From positions 70,284 to 134,283 of the forward strand of contig MLAK01000893.1 of NCBI GenBank assembly GCA_001839685.1: 64,000 bases of DNA. The letters are read 5' to 3'. The translations under genes were made by a program, and so were the position numbers. Shown piece after piece: positions 55,658 through 64,000 of this stretch. The notes under the pieces were generated by a model. The model did no database searches. It worked only from the letters and a program-made list of their open reading frames with translations, and was not told the DNA's origin. How positions within the stretch are numbered: the stretch's first letter is position 1; each line of letters starts with the position of its first letter. The DNA comes from Tritrichomonas foetus (taxonomy: Eukaryota > Parabasalia > Tritrichomonadida > Tritrichomonadidae).

Positions 55658-56993
55658 TGAATAATAAATTGTATATACATGATTCATTTATTTATTTATC
55701 CATAAAAAAAATTATAATACCCCTCATTCTACAAGAGCTGTGTTTATTTCATGATTAAATTGGAAAATGTGTATTGTATACTGTATTTGCAAAAACTTAC
55801 GAAGAATCTATGTGTTGTAGAATAAAATAAAACTTCAAAAATAATATTTTGTAACTTCAACCGAATTTTGGTTTTCAATTCATCAAAATTTGGCCAATGA
55901 AGAAACGAAAACAAGACTGAAAGAGAAAATTCGATAATAATTGAAAATGGAAAAAATCGCAAAAACATTGCAAATTTAATGAAAACAGAAGCAAAACCGA
56001 AAGTGAAAATTTGATTTCTCATTTCCAGATTTTGAAACCCAAAGTGAAAATGTTAAATATTGATGTTTGTTATGATGAAAAAGTAGACAAATTGATCAAA
56101 CTAGCCAAATTGTTAGGAATTCTTGTTTCAACAATTGGCTGACTAATGTCTTTTGTTCTTTTCATGATTTTTTTTTTTTTGAGTTGAGTTAATTAATTAT
56201 TACTTATGATTGATCATTAGAAAAAGAGAAGGGTAAAACAGAAACAGTTGTGCGCTCCAAAATCGGGTATTTAACATCATATGTAATTCCTTTGATCCTC
56301 AGCTTTATTTGCGAAAGTTATATTAGATACCATATATTGTATAGATGGAAAAACTGTTAAAAGGACCATTAAATAACTTTTTATTCTAATCACTTCACAG
56401 GAAATCTTTAAATATCATGTGTATACAGAAAATAATGATTTTAGATTGCTATATCTAAGATATCCATCAATTGTTTAAAAGAAATTATTATTGTTGGCAG
56501 AGATAACAGCATTTTTACAAGACTTTAATTAAGAAAAAGTTTTTATTTTTTGAATTCAATCTCATTTATCTTTTCTCTTAAATTTGAAAACATATTTCAA
56601 TATAAATTTAAATTCTATGAAAATATTAGAACAACGTTATCCTTATTTCATATTCAATAATTGTTTTCATAATAATTCGATCAACAGATCTTTATGGATA
56701 GATATTCTTAAAAACTAATTATATAAAGAAGAGTTAAACATAATATATAATTTTATTCTTTTATATATGAAGTTTATTAAAAGATATTATATTTTTTTGT
56801 ATGGAATTTTTCATCAGAGCTCAACAAAAATTCAAATAGACTTATTCAAATATCTATCGATTTTCAATGAATATAGAAAAAATAAAAAATGGTAATACAA
56901 AAAGTTGGATTCATTTCATCACAAAGTCAAAATTCAAATAAAACATTTTTCTAGGTTTTCAATTAATAAGAATTTGAATTTTTTCTTAAATTC
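55658..56993. other. AT-rich spacer
   Basis: About 1.3 kb between two plus-strand genes. A 92-codon hydrophobic minus-strand ORF (55744-56022) has AT-driven composition and is probably chance. No tRNA, repeat array or GGTCA motif was seen. Confidence 0.45.
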
Positions 56994-58214
56994 ATGTTTG
57001 CTTACTCAAAGAACAGACTTGATCTCAAACTTCAAGAACCTCGATCACTTTCCATTTTACAATGCGATGATGAAGATGATTCTTTTTCTTCGAGCTCCTC
57101 TCCCCACTGCTCCACATCATCAAATCTGAGGAGCAAAATGCAGAATGGTCAAAAGCAGCCCATCATAAGGTCAAAGTCCAAATCATGCCTTTCCAAATCA
57201 CTTAAATATTCATCATCAAAGACAATCTACCAAATCATGGATGGAACGCCTGGCTTCCCACGCGTTAAGCATCGCAGCACCAAGCATGTTGTATTGGAGA
57301 GTCTTGGATTGAACATTTCTTCTGTGGTTGATGAATTGAAGCATCTCTCTCTGAAAACCGTTTTGATTATTGCTGATCAGCTTCTCTGCCGATTGGAGAG
57401 CCTCCACAGCAAAGGATACATTCATTGCGATATAAGGCCAGACGTTTTAATGACAGGGAAGCGCGACTCCTCGAATGTCATATATTTGATGAATTTAAAC
57501 CATGCAGCTCCCTACATCGTAATGAACAACAGTGACTCTGAAACAGACAGCATCATTATGGATAACCCTAACGACAGTTCCAATGATGAATCATTGAATA
57601 ATAATAATATTATTGTGACGAACGAAATATCCGTGATTGGTGAACATGTTCCATTCACAGATAAGAATCCATTCAGTGGGTCCCTTGCATTTGCTTCAAC
57701 TAACGCCCATCGTGGCTTTCAATTATCTCGTCGAGATGACCTTGAGTCACTTGCATATGTTTTAATCTATCTCTTAAATGGGTCATTGCCATGGATGACA
57801 TTTGCACGTCCAGCTGATGTTCTTTACTCGAAAATGAACATCCCAGCTGAAGACTTATGTGGTGGGATTCCCAAAGTATTCAAAAAGTTCCTCAATCATG
57901 TGAGATGCCTATCCTTTGAAGATAGGCCAAAATATGCAGAATATAGAAAACTCTTCCGTGAGCTTTTCATCAAGAAAGGATACCTTTATGATTATCGTTT
58001 TGAATGGTCTTCAATTGTCGTGTCTCGTTCGCTTGATCTCCAAGCTGCAAGAAAAAGCAGTGCAAAAGCACAAAAAAATTATGAAAACTTTCCCAAAAGA
58101 AAATCCAAGCTCATAAAAGGGTCACATCATCAAATTCCTAAGCCGACTTCATCATCCAAGTCAAAATCAAAGTCCAAGAAACAACACCGTTTGCTCATTT
58201 ACCCATCTAAATAA
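56994..58214 (+). CDS. Casein kinase 1-like pseudokinase
   Basis: A 406-residue protein with a CK1-type C-lobe but no normal N-lobe: no glycine loop or VAIK lysine is visible in residues 1-100, which are Ser-rich. The catalytic loop reads HCDIRPDVLM (CK1: HRDIKPDNFLM), keeping Asp but losing Arg and Asn. The DFG position reads MNLNHAA, so magnesium binding is lost. GSLAFASTNAHRGFQLSRRD, followed by DLESLAYVLIYLLNGSLPW, is the CK1 signature and places it firmly in that family. An Asn/Asp-rich insert sits between the two. The C-terminal tail is basic and Ser/Lys-rich (SSSKSKSKSKKQHRL). It should be catalytically dead and may act as a scaffold. Confidence 0.87.
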   Translation: MFAYSKNRLDLKLQEPRSLSILQCDDEDDSFSSSSSPHCSTSSNLRSKMQNGQKQPIIRSKSKSCLSKSLKYSSSKTIYQIMDGTPGFPRVKHRSTKHVVLESLGLNISSVVDELKHLSLKTVLIIADQLLCRLESLHSKGYIHCDIRPDVLMTGKRDSSNVIYLMNLNHAAPYIVMNNSDSETDSIIMDNPNDSSNDESLNNNNIIVTNEISVIGEHVPFTDKNPFSGSLAFASTNAHRGFQLSRRDDLESLAYVLIYLLNGSLPWMTFARPADVLYSKMNIPAEDLCGGIPKVFKKFLNHVRCLSFEDRPKYAEYRKLFRELFIKKGYLYDYRFEWSSIVVSRSLDLQAARKSSAKAQKNYENFPKRKSKLIKGSHHQIPKPTSSSKSKSKSKKQHRLLIYPSK

Positions 58215-58686
58215 GCGGAATAGAATTATAGATTAGAAACCTAGAAAGAAATAATATAGATTTAGAAATTTAGAATAAATATAGAGTTTTTATTTTAATT
58301 TATTCTCTTCTCTTCTTTTATTTTTATGAAATACTGTTTCATATTCAAGTATTATAAAATATTGTATAACATAATAAGTGAAAGTAGAAAAACAAGAATT
58401 TTTGTTCTTAACGAGGGTGAAATTTCAAAATCATGGAATTTCGACAAAAAATTCAATTCAAGCTAGTTCATTATCTTTTTTAAAATAATGTAAATGAATA
58501 GACCAATTATACATTGAAATATTATTTTAAATCTAACCATATCATCGTCAAATTTCTTTAACGGATGCATTCAGAAATATTTATATCAATAAACTAATCA
58601 AAATAAAGAAAATCTTTCAAAATAATAGATTTCATCACAAAAATTTCTTCAAAAATTGTGAACAACAAATTAATAAAATTTATTGC
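58215..58686. other. Short AT-rich spacer
   Basis: Spacer between two plus-strand genes. Nothing recognised. Confidence 0.45.
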
Positions 58687-60384
58687 ATGTCGGACGCATC
58701 AGACCTTTTGCAAGAAGTACAAGGAGGTAATTTTCTGCCTCTTGCGCTCACACTCAACCCACTTCAGAGCATTCTCGAAAGGATCATTAAAATGATCAAA
58801 GATCAAAATATATCTATCGAAAATATGCAAAAAGACCTCGACAGTAAAGCAGATAAGGATCAAGTCGATCAACTCAAGAAAGATTTGGAAGATGCCCAAC
58901 AGAAAAACGAAGAACAACTCAAGAATTTGGCGGATCAAATTTCAAATCAAAACGACGAAAACAACAACAACAACCAAAACAACCAAAACAACAATGACGA
59001 TTTAAAGAGCCAACTTGATGATCTAAAGAAACAGATGGAAGACCTCAAAAATCAACAAGATCAACTCGCCAACGATCAAAACAAACTCAAGGATGATGTA
59101 AATAAAATCAAAGATGATACAGAAAATCTCAAGAATGAAACAGAGAATCTCAAAAATGAAACAGAGAATCTCAAAAACGATCAAAATAATATCAAAGATT
59201 TAACTGATCAACTCAAGAACAAAGTCGATGATGTTTCTGAAAATGCCCGAAATGATTCAAACAACAATAATAACAACAACAACAATGATTCTAACAATGA
59301 CAACAACAATAATGAAAATAATAAGATCACTGGTGATGATTTAGATTCACTTCGTGATTCCATCAATAACAATAACAGTGCTGTTCAAGACAAACTCAAT
59401 GATCTTGAAAAATCATTGAAAGATTTACGAGACCAGCTTAATAAATTGATGCAAGATCAACAAAATAACAATAATAGTGATAATATGAATGACAATTCAA
59501 ATAGCAACATCAACGATCGTAATAATAATAATTCTAATCAAAATAATGTTATTGATAGGAACGGAATCAACAGCGATAATAATAATAATGATATGAGTAA
59601 CAATGACCACAACAACAATGATGATGATTCCAACAACAACAACAACAATAATAATTATGATGAAGCCATTGAAAAACTTGAAAAACGTGTTTCTGAACTT
59701 GAAAACAAACTCGCAAATCAAAAGACAACGGGAAGTCATCTTCCAACACCACCATCTGGAACACCATCAGATAAACGTCCAATTCCTCCTTTGGGCAGCC
59801 TTCATAGCTCAGGACGAAGTAATTCTACTTCCAATTTCAATCAACTTACAAAAGGTGATTCGAATGATTCAAACATTAGCGCTTTACGTGACCTTGTCGA
59901 TGCTCTTCAGAATTCGGTCGTACAATTAAACAATGATATGGAAAACATAAACAAGGATCTTGAAACAAGACCAACTCGCCAAAACATGCAAGAACTGTTT
60001 GAACAATTCAAGAAGAATTTCGCAAATATTATCGACATGGTTGAATCTCTTCAAAACCATAATGGTAACTTTGCCACTCTTGATGATTTAAGAAAACTTG
60101 AAAATTCTGTGAAACAAGTCAACTTCGAGGTTGAAGAGGCAGCAGCAGCAAGAAAGAGTCTCAAGTGTCTTTCTTGTGGTCAGCCGTATCGACAAGTCAC
60201 AAATGCAATCCAAGATTATGAAACAATGACAGTTTTAGGAGCTGCACCAATTTCTCAAGTCATGGGAAATGATAGACAATCTATCGTCTATGGAACAGAT
60301 CATGAGCTATACTATTCAAGTAGTCCCAGAGCTAGACCATTTGCGCTGACACCAACTGGAAGCCCAGAAAAGTCGGCCCAATGA
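58687..60384 (+). CDS. QRICH2/DUF4795-like coiled-coil protein with poly-Asn tracts
   Basis: A 565-residue protein. The N terminus (LPLALTLNPLQSILERIIKM, then SKADKDQVDQLKKDLEDAQQ) and the C-terminal coiled coil (NMQELFEQFKKNFANIIDMV, LDDLRKLENSVKQVNFEVEE) match the layout of DUF4795. This domain is found in the flagellar protein QRICH2. The diagnostic zinc-like motif follows: SLKCLSCGQPY, compared with FHCLSCDRP in QRICH2. Between them is a long low-complexity insert of poly-Asn, Asp and Asn runs and a repeated KNETENL segment. The C-terminal tail is Ser/Pro-rich. An axonemal role is inferred from the family and fits the flagellated host and the DPCD gene in this window. Confidence 0.75.
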   Translation: MSDASDLLQEVQGGNFLPLALTLNPLQSILERIIKMIKDQNISIENMQKDLDSKADKDQVDQLKKDLEDAQQKNEEQLKNLADQISNQNDENNNNNQNNQNNNDDLKSQLDDLKKQMEDLKNQQDQLANDQNKLKDDVNKIKDDTENLKNETENLKNETENLKNDQNNIKDLTDQLKNKVDDVSENARNDSNNNNNNNNNDSNNDNNNNENNKITGDDLDSLRDSINNNNSAVQDKLNDLEKSLKDLRDQLNKLMQDQQNNNNSDNMNDNSNSNINDRNNNNSNQNNVIDRNGINSDNNNNDMSNNDHNNNDDDSNNNNNNNNYDEAIEKLEKRVSELENKLANQKTTGSHLPTPPSGTPSDKRPIPPLGSLHSSGRSNSTSNFNQLTKGDSNDSNISALRDLVDALQNSVVQLNNDMENINKDLETRPTRQNMQELFEQFKKNFANIIDMVESLQNHNGNFATLDDLRKLENSVKQVNFEVEEAAAARKSLKCLSCGQPYRQVTNAIQDYETMTVLGAAPISQVMGNDRQSIVYGTDHELYYSSSPRARPFALTPTGSPEKSAQ

Positions 60385-62267
60385 AGAATTTTATATAGTC
60401 TTCGTTTGACTTGGTATAAGTAATCAAATTTCTTTTTTTTTTTTGTTTAGGTTTATCTTCTACCAGCTTTTTATTTCTAAAGGAAAATATCATTGTTTCA
60501 TCTGTTGTTTGATTTCCTCATTTTATTTTGTTGATAATGCAAGGACAAAAGTTGATTTTTCGTTCGCAATATTGCTTCATTTATTACACCTTAGTACTAA
60601 CACATTTGAAAAAAGTAAATAGCTTGTTTATCTTTCCATTTTTCAATGAAAATCAACACGAATAATTTCGACTCTGGGAACATGCTTTAGGTGTTTTTAT
60701 CTGAATAATTATTCAATCGAATTTTTATTTTGTGAGACAAAAACAACTAAAAAGTCAATAGGAAGTCATATTTCATTATTCATTGACAAATAATTTCATT
60801 TTCGAAAGTTTTTTGTCAATGGAATATTATCCTGATTCACATGAGAAATAATATATTATCATGACATGAATAATTTTGCAGTTGAAATATGAAGTAAATG
60901 AACAATGTGGTGAATTGGTCTGGTGAAATGACTGTTCCAAATCAATATTTATATTATGATTTTGATTTCATGAAACCATGTTCCAAAATAGAATAAGTTT
61001 AAATACAAACTTATTCAATGCTAATCAGATCTAAATGTTGATTTATTGAAGAAGCAAGATTTGATTCGAGGGGAAAAAAGCATCTTCATCTTTTTCGAAA
61101 ATCAAAAGAAAATAAAAATAAAAAACCGGTTATTGAATTCAAAAAGTTCATTAGTTATCGCATGATTTCATATTATTTAGGTCATTCTATCTCGATCCGA
61201 GAAATAAAAACTCTCTAATTACTTGAATATTCTAATTAGCATCAAATAATTCTATAACTTTTCTGAAAAGAGAAAAATAACAAAGAAAAATCAATTTTCG
61301 GCTATGTCATTGAAAAAGGATAAATTGCGCATCACACGAATAAACTATTTTCATTGTTTAATTTTTTCATCTCTCAAAAATCTTCTAAAGAGAAGTTTCC
61401 ATAAATAAAAAGGATTTTTTTTTTATTGGCAGATTCCAAATGTCTTTTTCTCAGAATAGTAATTATATCCGAAATAAGTTGGAATAAACCTTTGGAAGGA
61501 CCATTGCAGTGCGTTTCATGGATCGTTTTCTTTTCATATTGATATTTTTATATCGAATGTCGATGAGTGATATATTATGGTCTAACAATATCAATTATTA
61601 TTAGTGATCTAATTTACACCTAGTTATATTCAAGAAAAGACGCAAAATAATTGTTTTAAAAATTTCAAAGCTTTCAGAAAAATGCGTTCAAAATATTTGA
61701 TGGTTTTTTTCTTATTTCCCACCAAAATATATCCTTGATGTAAATTAGAATTCATTCGATGTTTTCCTTAGAAAATGAATTCAATGTCGTTTAGAAACTC
61801 TAAAGATTTCATTCATTCAATATTAGAGCGGTTTTGCCATTATTTCTGAATTCGTCAGAAAAATAATTCTTTCTTAACAAAATAAAATTTTCATCCTTTC
61901 AAATTTTATGAAAAAGCTTTTGTTTTCATTGATCATAAAACCATAGGAATGTCACAATGTCTCTGTTAAGGATTGTATAAACACCGAGTATCATTCAATT
62001 TTTTTTTCAGAGAACAAATTTTTCTTGTTATGAATTTTATTGAAATAATATTTCTTTATGTATTGAAAAATGCATTCAATGAAAATAAGTACCTTTCAAT
62101 TATTCAATTACTATATTGAGAAACATATAGAAAAATTCAAAAGAAAACTTGAAAAGATATTCATTTACCTTTTTCAAATAGTTTTCAAAATATTGACTAG
62201 CTCTGCTTTGAATGATGTGACATCAAGAATTCACTTTTAAAGGGCTTTTTCCGGAACAAGCAGAAAA
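60385..62267. other. Long AT-rich spacer
   Basis: About 1.9 kb between two plus-strand genes. It has homopolymer A/T runs and scattered short direct repeats but no ORF with coding character, tRNA or recurrent motif. Confidence 0.5.
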
Positions 62268-63080
62268 ATGTTGACAGAAGCGCAACGCAAGGCAAGATTA
62301 GCTGGTCCATCATCTAAGAAAGTCAAGTTTACAAAAGCTGAAGACACTAAACTTGCCCTTTTGGTTCAAGAATTCTCCGATAATGATTGGAAGGCCATCG
62401 CTGAGCACATGGCTCCAAGAACAGCCCGCCAATGTCGCGAAAGGTGGACCAATTATGTCAACCCCACACTTTCCAAGGACCCATGGACGCAGGAAGAAGA
62501 TTTGCTTTTGGTTGAAAAACATAAAGAATTCGGAAACCATTGGAAAATCATCGAGAGATATTTCCCAAAGCGTTCCAAGAATAATATCAAACATAGGTGG
62601 TCAGCTTTGAAAGATGCTGTTCCTTCATCAAACCCTTCCACAACTCCAAATCAAACCGTATCATTTCCACAACCAGTGGCTCCTCAGACTTCTTCTTCCA
62701 ATTCAACACCGTCAGCTTCATCATTAACATCAGCTCTTACAGCCGTAGCTGCCGCCGCCGTCTCCAACAATACTTCTAATCTAACAATTAACCTTCTTCC
62801 ATCTAAACCAATTTCTATCAAGAACGAACCAATCGCACCTGTCATCCTTCCTGCGACTAGCCCAATGACACAACAGAGCCCTGTCATTATTCCCATCACA
62901 TCAGTTGCGCCTCCCATTTTACAATTGCATCCCTTTTCAATCGAAGATACAGACACAATCAGAGAATCAACAGCTGATCCCTTTCAATTCTTCGATAGAA
63001 TCCTCGACCAGCACGATTCATACATCCAATCCTTGGACAAGAGTGATTTGTGGTCTATATCCGAAGAAAATTTTTTCTGA
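62268..63080 (+). CDS. R2R3 Myb DNA-binding protein (Trichomonas Myb type)
   Basis: A 270-residue protein. R2 covers about residues 20-68, with KFTKAEDTKLALLVQEFS, NDWKAIAEHM and RTARQCRERWTNYVNPTLSK. R3 covers about 70-118, with DPWTQEEDLLLVEKHKEFG, NHWKIIERYFPKRS and NNIKHRWSALK. The second repeat is of the type found in Trichomonas vaginalis Myb regulators of adhesion genes. The C-terminal half is Ser/Thr/Pro/Ala-rich with an acidic end (DPFQFFDRILDQHDSYIQSL), a possible activation region. Conservation of all repeat tryptophans or their aromatic substitutes suggests functional DNA binding. The ATG at 62268 gives a compact N terminus directly before R2. Confidence 0.92.
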   Translation: MLTEAQRKARLAGPSSKKVKFTKAEDTKLALLVQEFSDNDWKAIAEHMAPRTARQCRERWTNYVNPTLSKDPWTQEEDLLLVEKHKEFGNHWKIIERYFPKRSKNNIKHRWSALKDAVPSSNPSTTPNQTVSFPQPVAPQTSSSNSTPSASSLTSALTAVAAAAVSNNTSNLTINLLPSKPISIKNEPIAPVILPATSPMTQQSPVIIPITSVAPPILQLHPFSIEDTDTIRESTADPFQFFDRILDQHDSYIQSLDKSDLWSISEENFF

Positions 63081-63918
63081 TTCATCATCAGTAAAGTAAA
63101 CGTATTAGTGTTTTTAAATGACATTTTCTCCATTAAAATATACGAAAAAAACTGAGAAGCAGGAGAGCCCAGAAAATCTCAAGACGATACAAATTGAATG
63201 TATCACTTCATGATTATTGAATACTATTTCAATTCCTCACAATTTTTGCAATTCTATTGTTTATGACGAAAACAATAGCAATCTTATTCAAAATATATGA
63301 TTGAATTAATGGTTGAATACAGGCCAAATTTAAATTTCAAATCTGCTGAAGGAGAAATCAAAGAAAAAGTGGACTTCTTTCGTCATTTTCTCCAGCCGTG
63401 ATGAAAAATCTTCCAAATAAACAGCAAAAAGCCCAAGTCGACTGTATTACTTAACAAATTTCCTCCATTTTTCGTTTTTATTTCTATCTTAAATTATTCT
63501 CGAAATATTTTGGACAATAGCCAGTCATACTTTGTGGATAGTATCCACTGGATATAAATGCAATTGTAATTATATTCCGAATATCATCTTTTTTCGGAAA
63601 TGAAAAATCACAGATTTGGCGAAAAATTTCCTTAGATTAAAAAAATGACTTTTTTCGTGAGATAGTCATCACACATTTAGAAATAAATGGTTTTTTTTTG
63701 ATCTAGGGGAATTATATGACAAATATTCATTTTTTTTTTTTATTTTCTGAGTCTTTCCTCCTCCAAATGAATAAAATTCGACCATGCTTTTATGTGGTTC
63801 AGTGATTTTCGAAAGTTTTCATGTCGCGATCTGAATCTAAAATTTCGTGAAAAGTTAGCAAGAAAAAATTCGAATTACTAGTAATTTTATTTCATGAAAA
63901 ACAATACAAACAAATAAT
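63081..63918. other. AT-rich spacer
   Basis: Convergent spacer with T-runs near 63690 and 63731. Nothing else recognised. Confidence 0.45.
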
Positions 63919-64000
63919 TTATTTATCATTTGCGAGATGAAGGAGTGAATCTTTATCTGAGATTTGATTTCGAAGTTCAACAACATTTCGCCAAAGGAGC
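63919..64000 (-). CDS. 3' end of a gene running off the window
   Basis: Twenty-six codons before TAA at 63919-63921 read LLWRNVVELRNQISDKDSLL followed by HLANDK. The heptad-like pattern suggests the end of a coiled-coil protein. The codons are less AT-biased than the adjoining spacer, which supports a real coding end. The rest lies beyond position 64000. Confidence 0.6.
   Translation of the reverse strand, partial: LLWRNVVELRNQISDKDSLLHLANDK

Noticed and set aside
55744..56022. 92-codon hydrophobic minus-strand ORF
   Set aside because: Phe/Ile-rich composition expected from T-rich codons; no conserved motif or gene-like context.
60590..60606. ACTAACACA resembling the trichomonad intron branch/3' splice motif
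   Set aside because: Lacks the following CAG and lies in a spacer with no flanking coding frames.

Overview
The window looks like nuclear DNA of a parabasalid protist, most likely a trichomonad close to Tritrichomonas. It is AT-rich, genes are compact and appear intronless, and they are separated by AT-rich spacers of about 0.3 to 2 kb. The gene set fits this: Myb R2R3 proteins of the Trichomonas type, divergent and dead kinases, a bacterial-type ROK sugar kinase, an M60/TCAF-like membrane-associated protein, and very long coiled-coil proteins. No exact match to the trichomonad intron consensus was seen by eye. Genus assignment is inference; the eukaryotic nature is clear from Sec3, CRM1, NOT1, TAF8, uL24 and calmodulin-like genes.

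Layout. 0-8 kb: Sec3/EXOC1 exocyst subunit, a frameshifted pseudokinase, ribosomal protein L26 (uL24), an acidic unknown, a small acidic protein and DPCD. 8.7-16 kb: CRM1/exportin-1, a one-bromodomain protein lacking the acetyl-lysine Asn, a GH99-like membrane protein with altered catalytic residues, and a TAF8-like TFIID subunit. 17-25 kb: a CAMK-type kinase interrupted by one in-frame TGA, ROK fructokinase, an ER PDI/ERp29 protein and an R2R3 Myb. 25.4-30.7 kb: the CCR4-NOT scaffold NOT1. 31.05-36.25 kb: a nearly perfect inverted repeat of about 2 kb per arm around a 1.17 kb spacer. Each arm carries the same multi-pass membrane protein gene, a tRNA-Ala(AGC), a decayed tRNA-Ala and the 3' end of a broken gene. 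36.5-49.6 kb: a disordered protein with a candidate CENP-C/Mif2 motif and cupin, a divergent calmodulin, coiled-coil and helical unknowns, a TCAF/M60-like protein and an NTPDase. 49.8-64 kb: an 823-residue coiled coil, a large P-loop protein resembling Crinkler/RHS effectors, a CK1 pseudokinase, a QRICH2-like (DUF4795) protein, a second R2R3 Myb and the 3' end of a further gene.

The genes do not form operons and strands are mixed. Themes are core housekeeping (nuclear export, mRNA turnover, TFIID, exocytosis, translation), cytoskeleton or flagellum (DPCD, QRICH2-like, calmodulin-like, coiled coils) and signalling, with many proteins whose active sites look lost. An 8-mer, AAGGTCAA or its complement, recurs in the spacers, often 50-70 bases before a start codon, and is a candidate promoter element.

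Start codons were placed at the first sensible ATG. Several open frames extend upstream only through TTG or GTG codons and were trimmed. All function calls are by eye from remembered family patterns; no database search was run.
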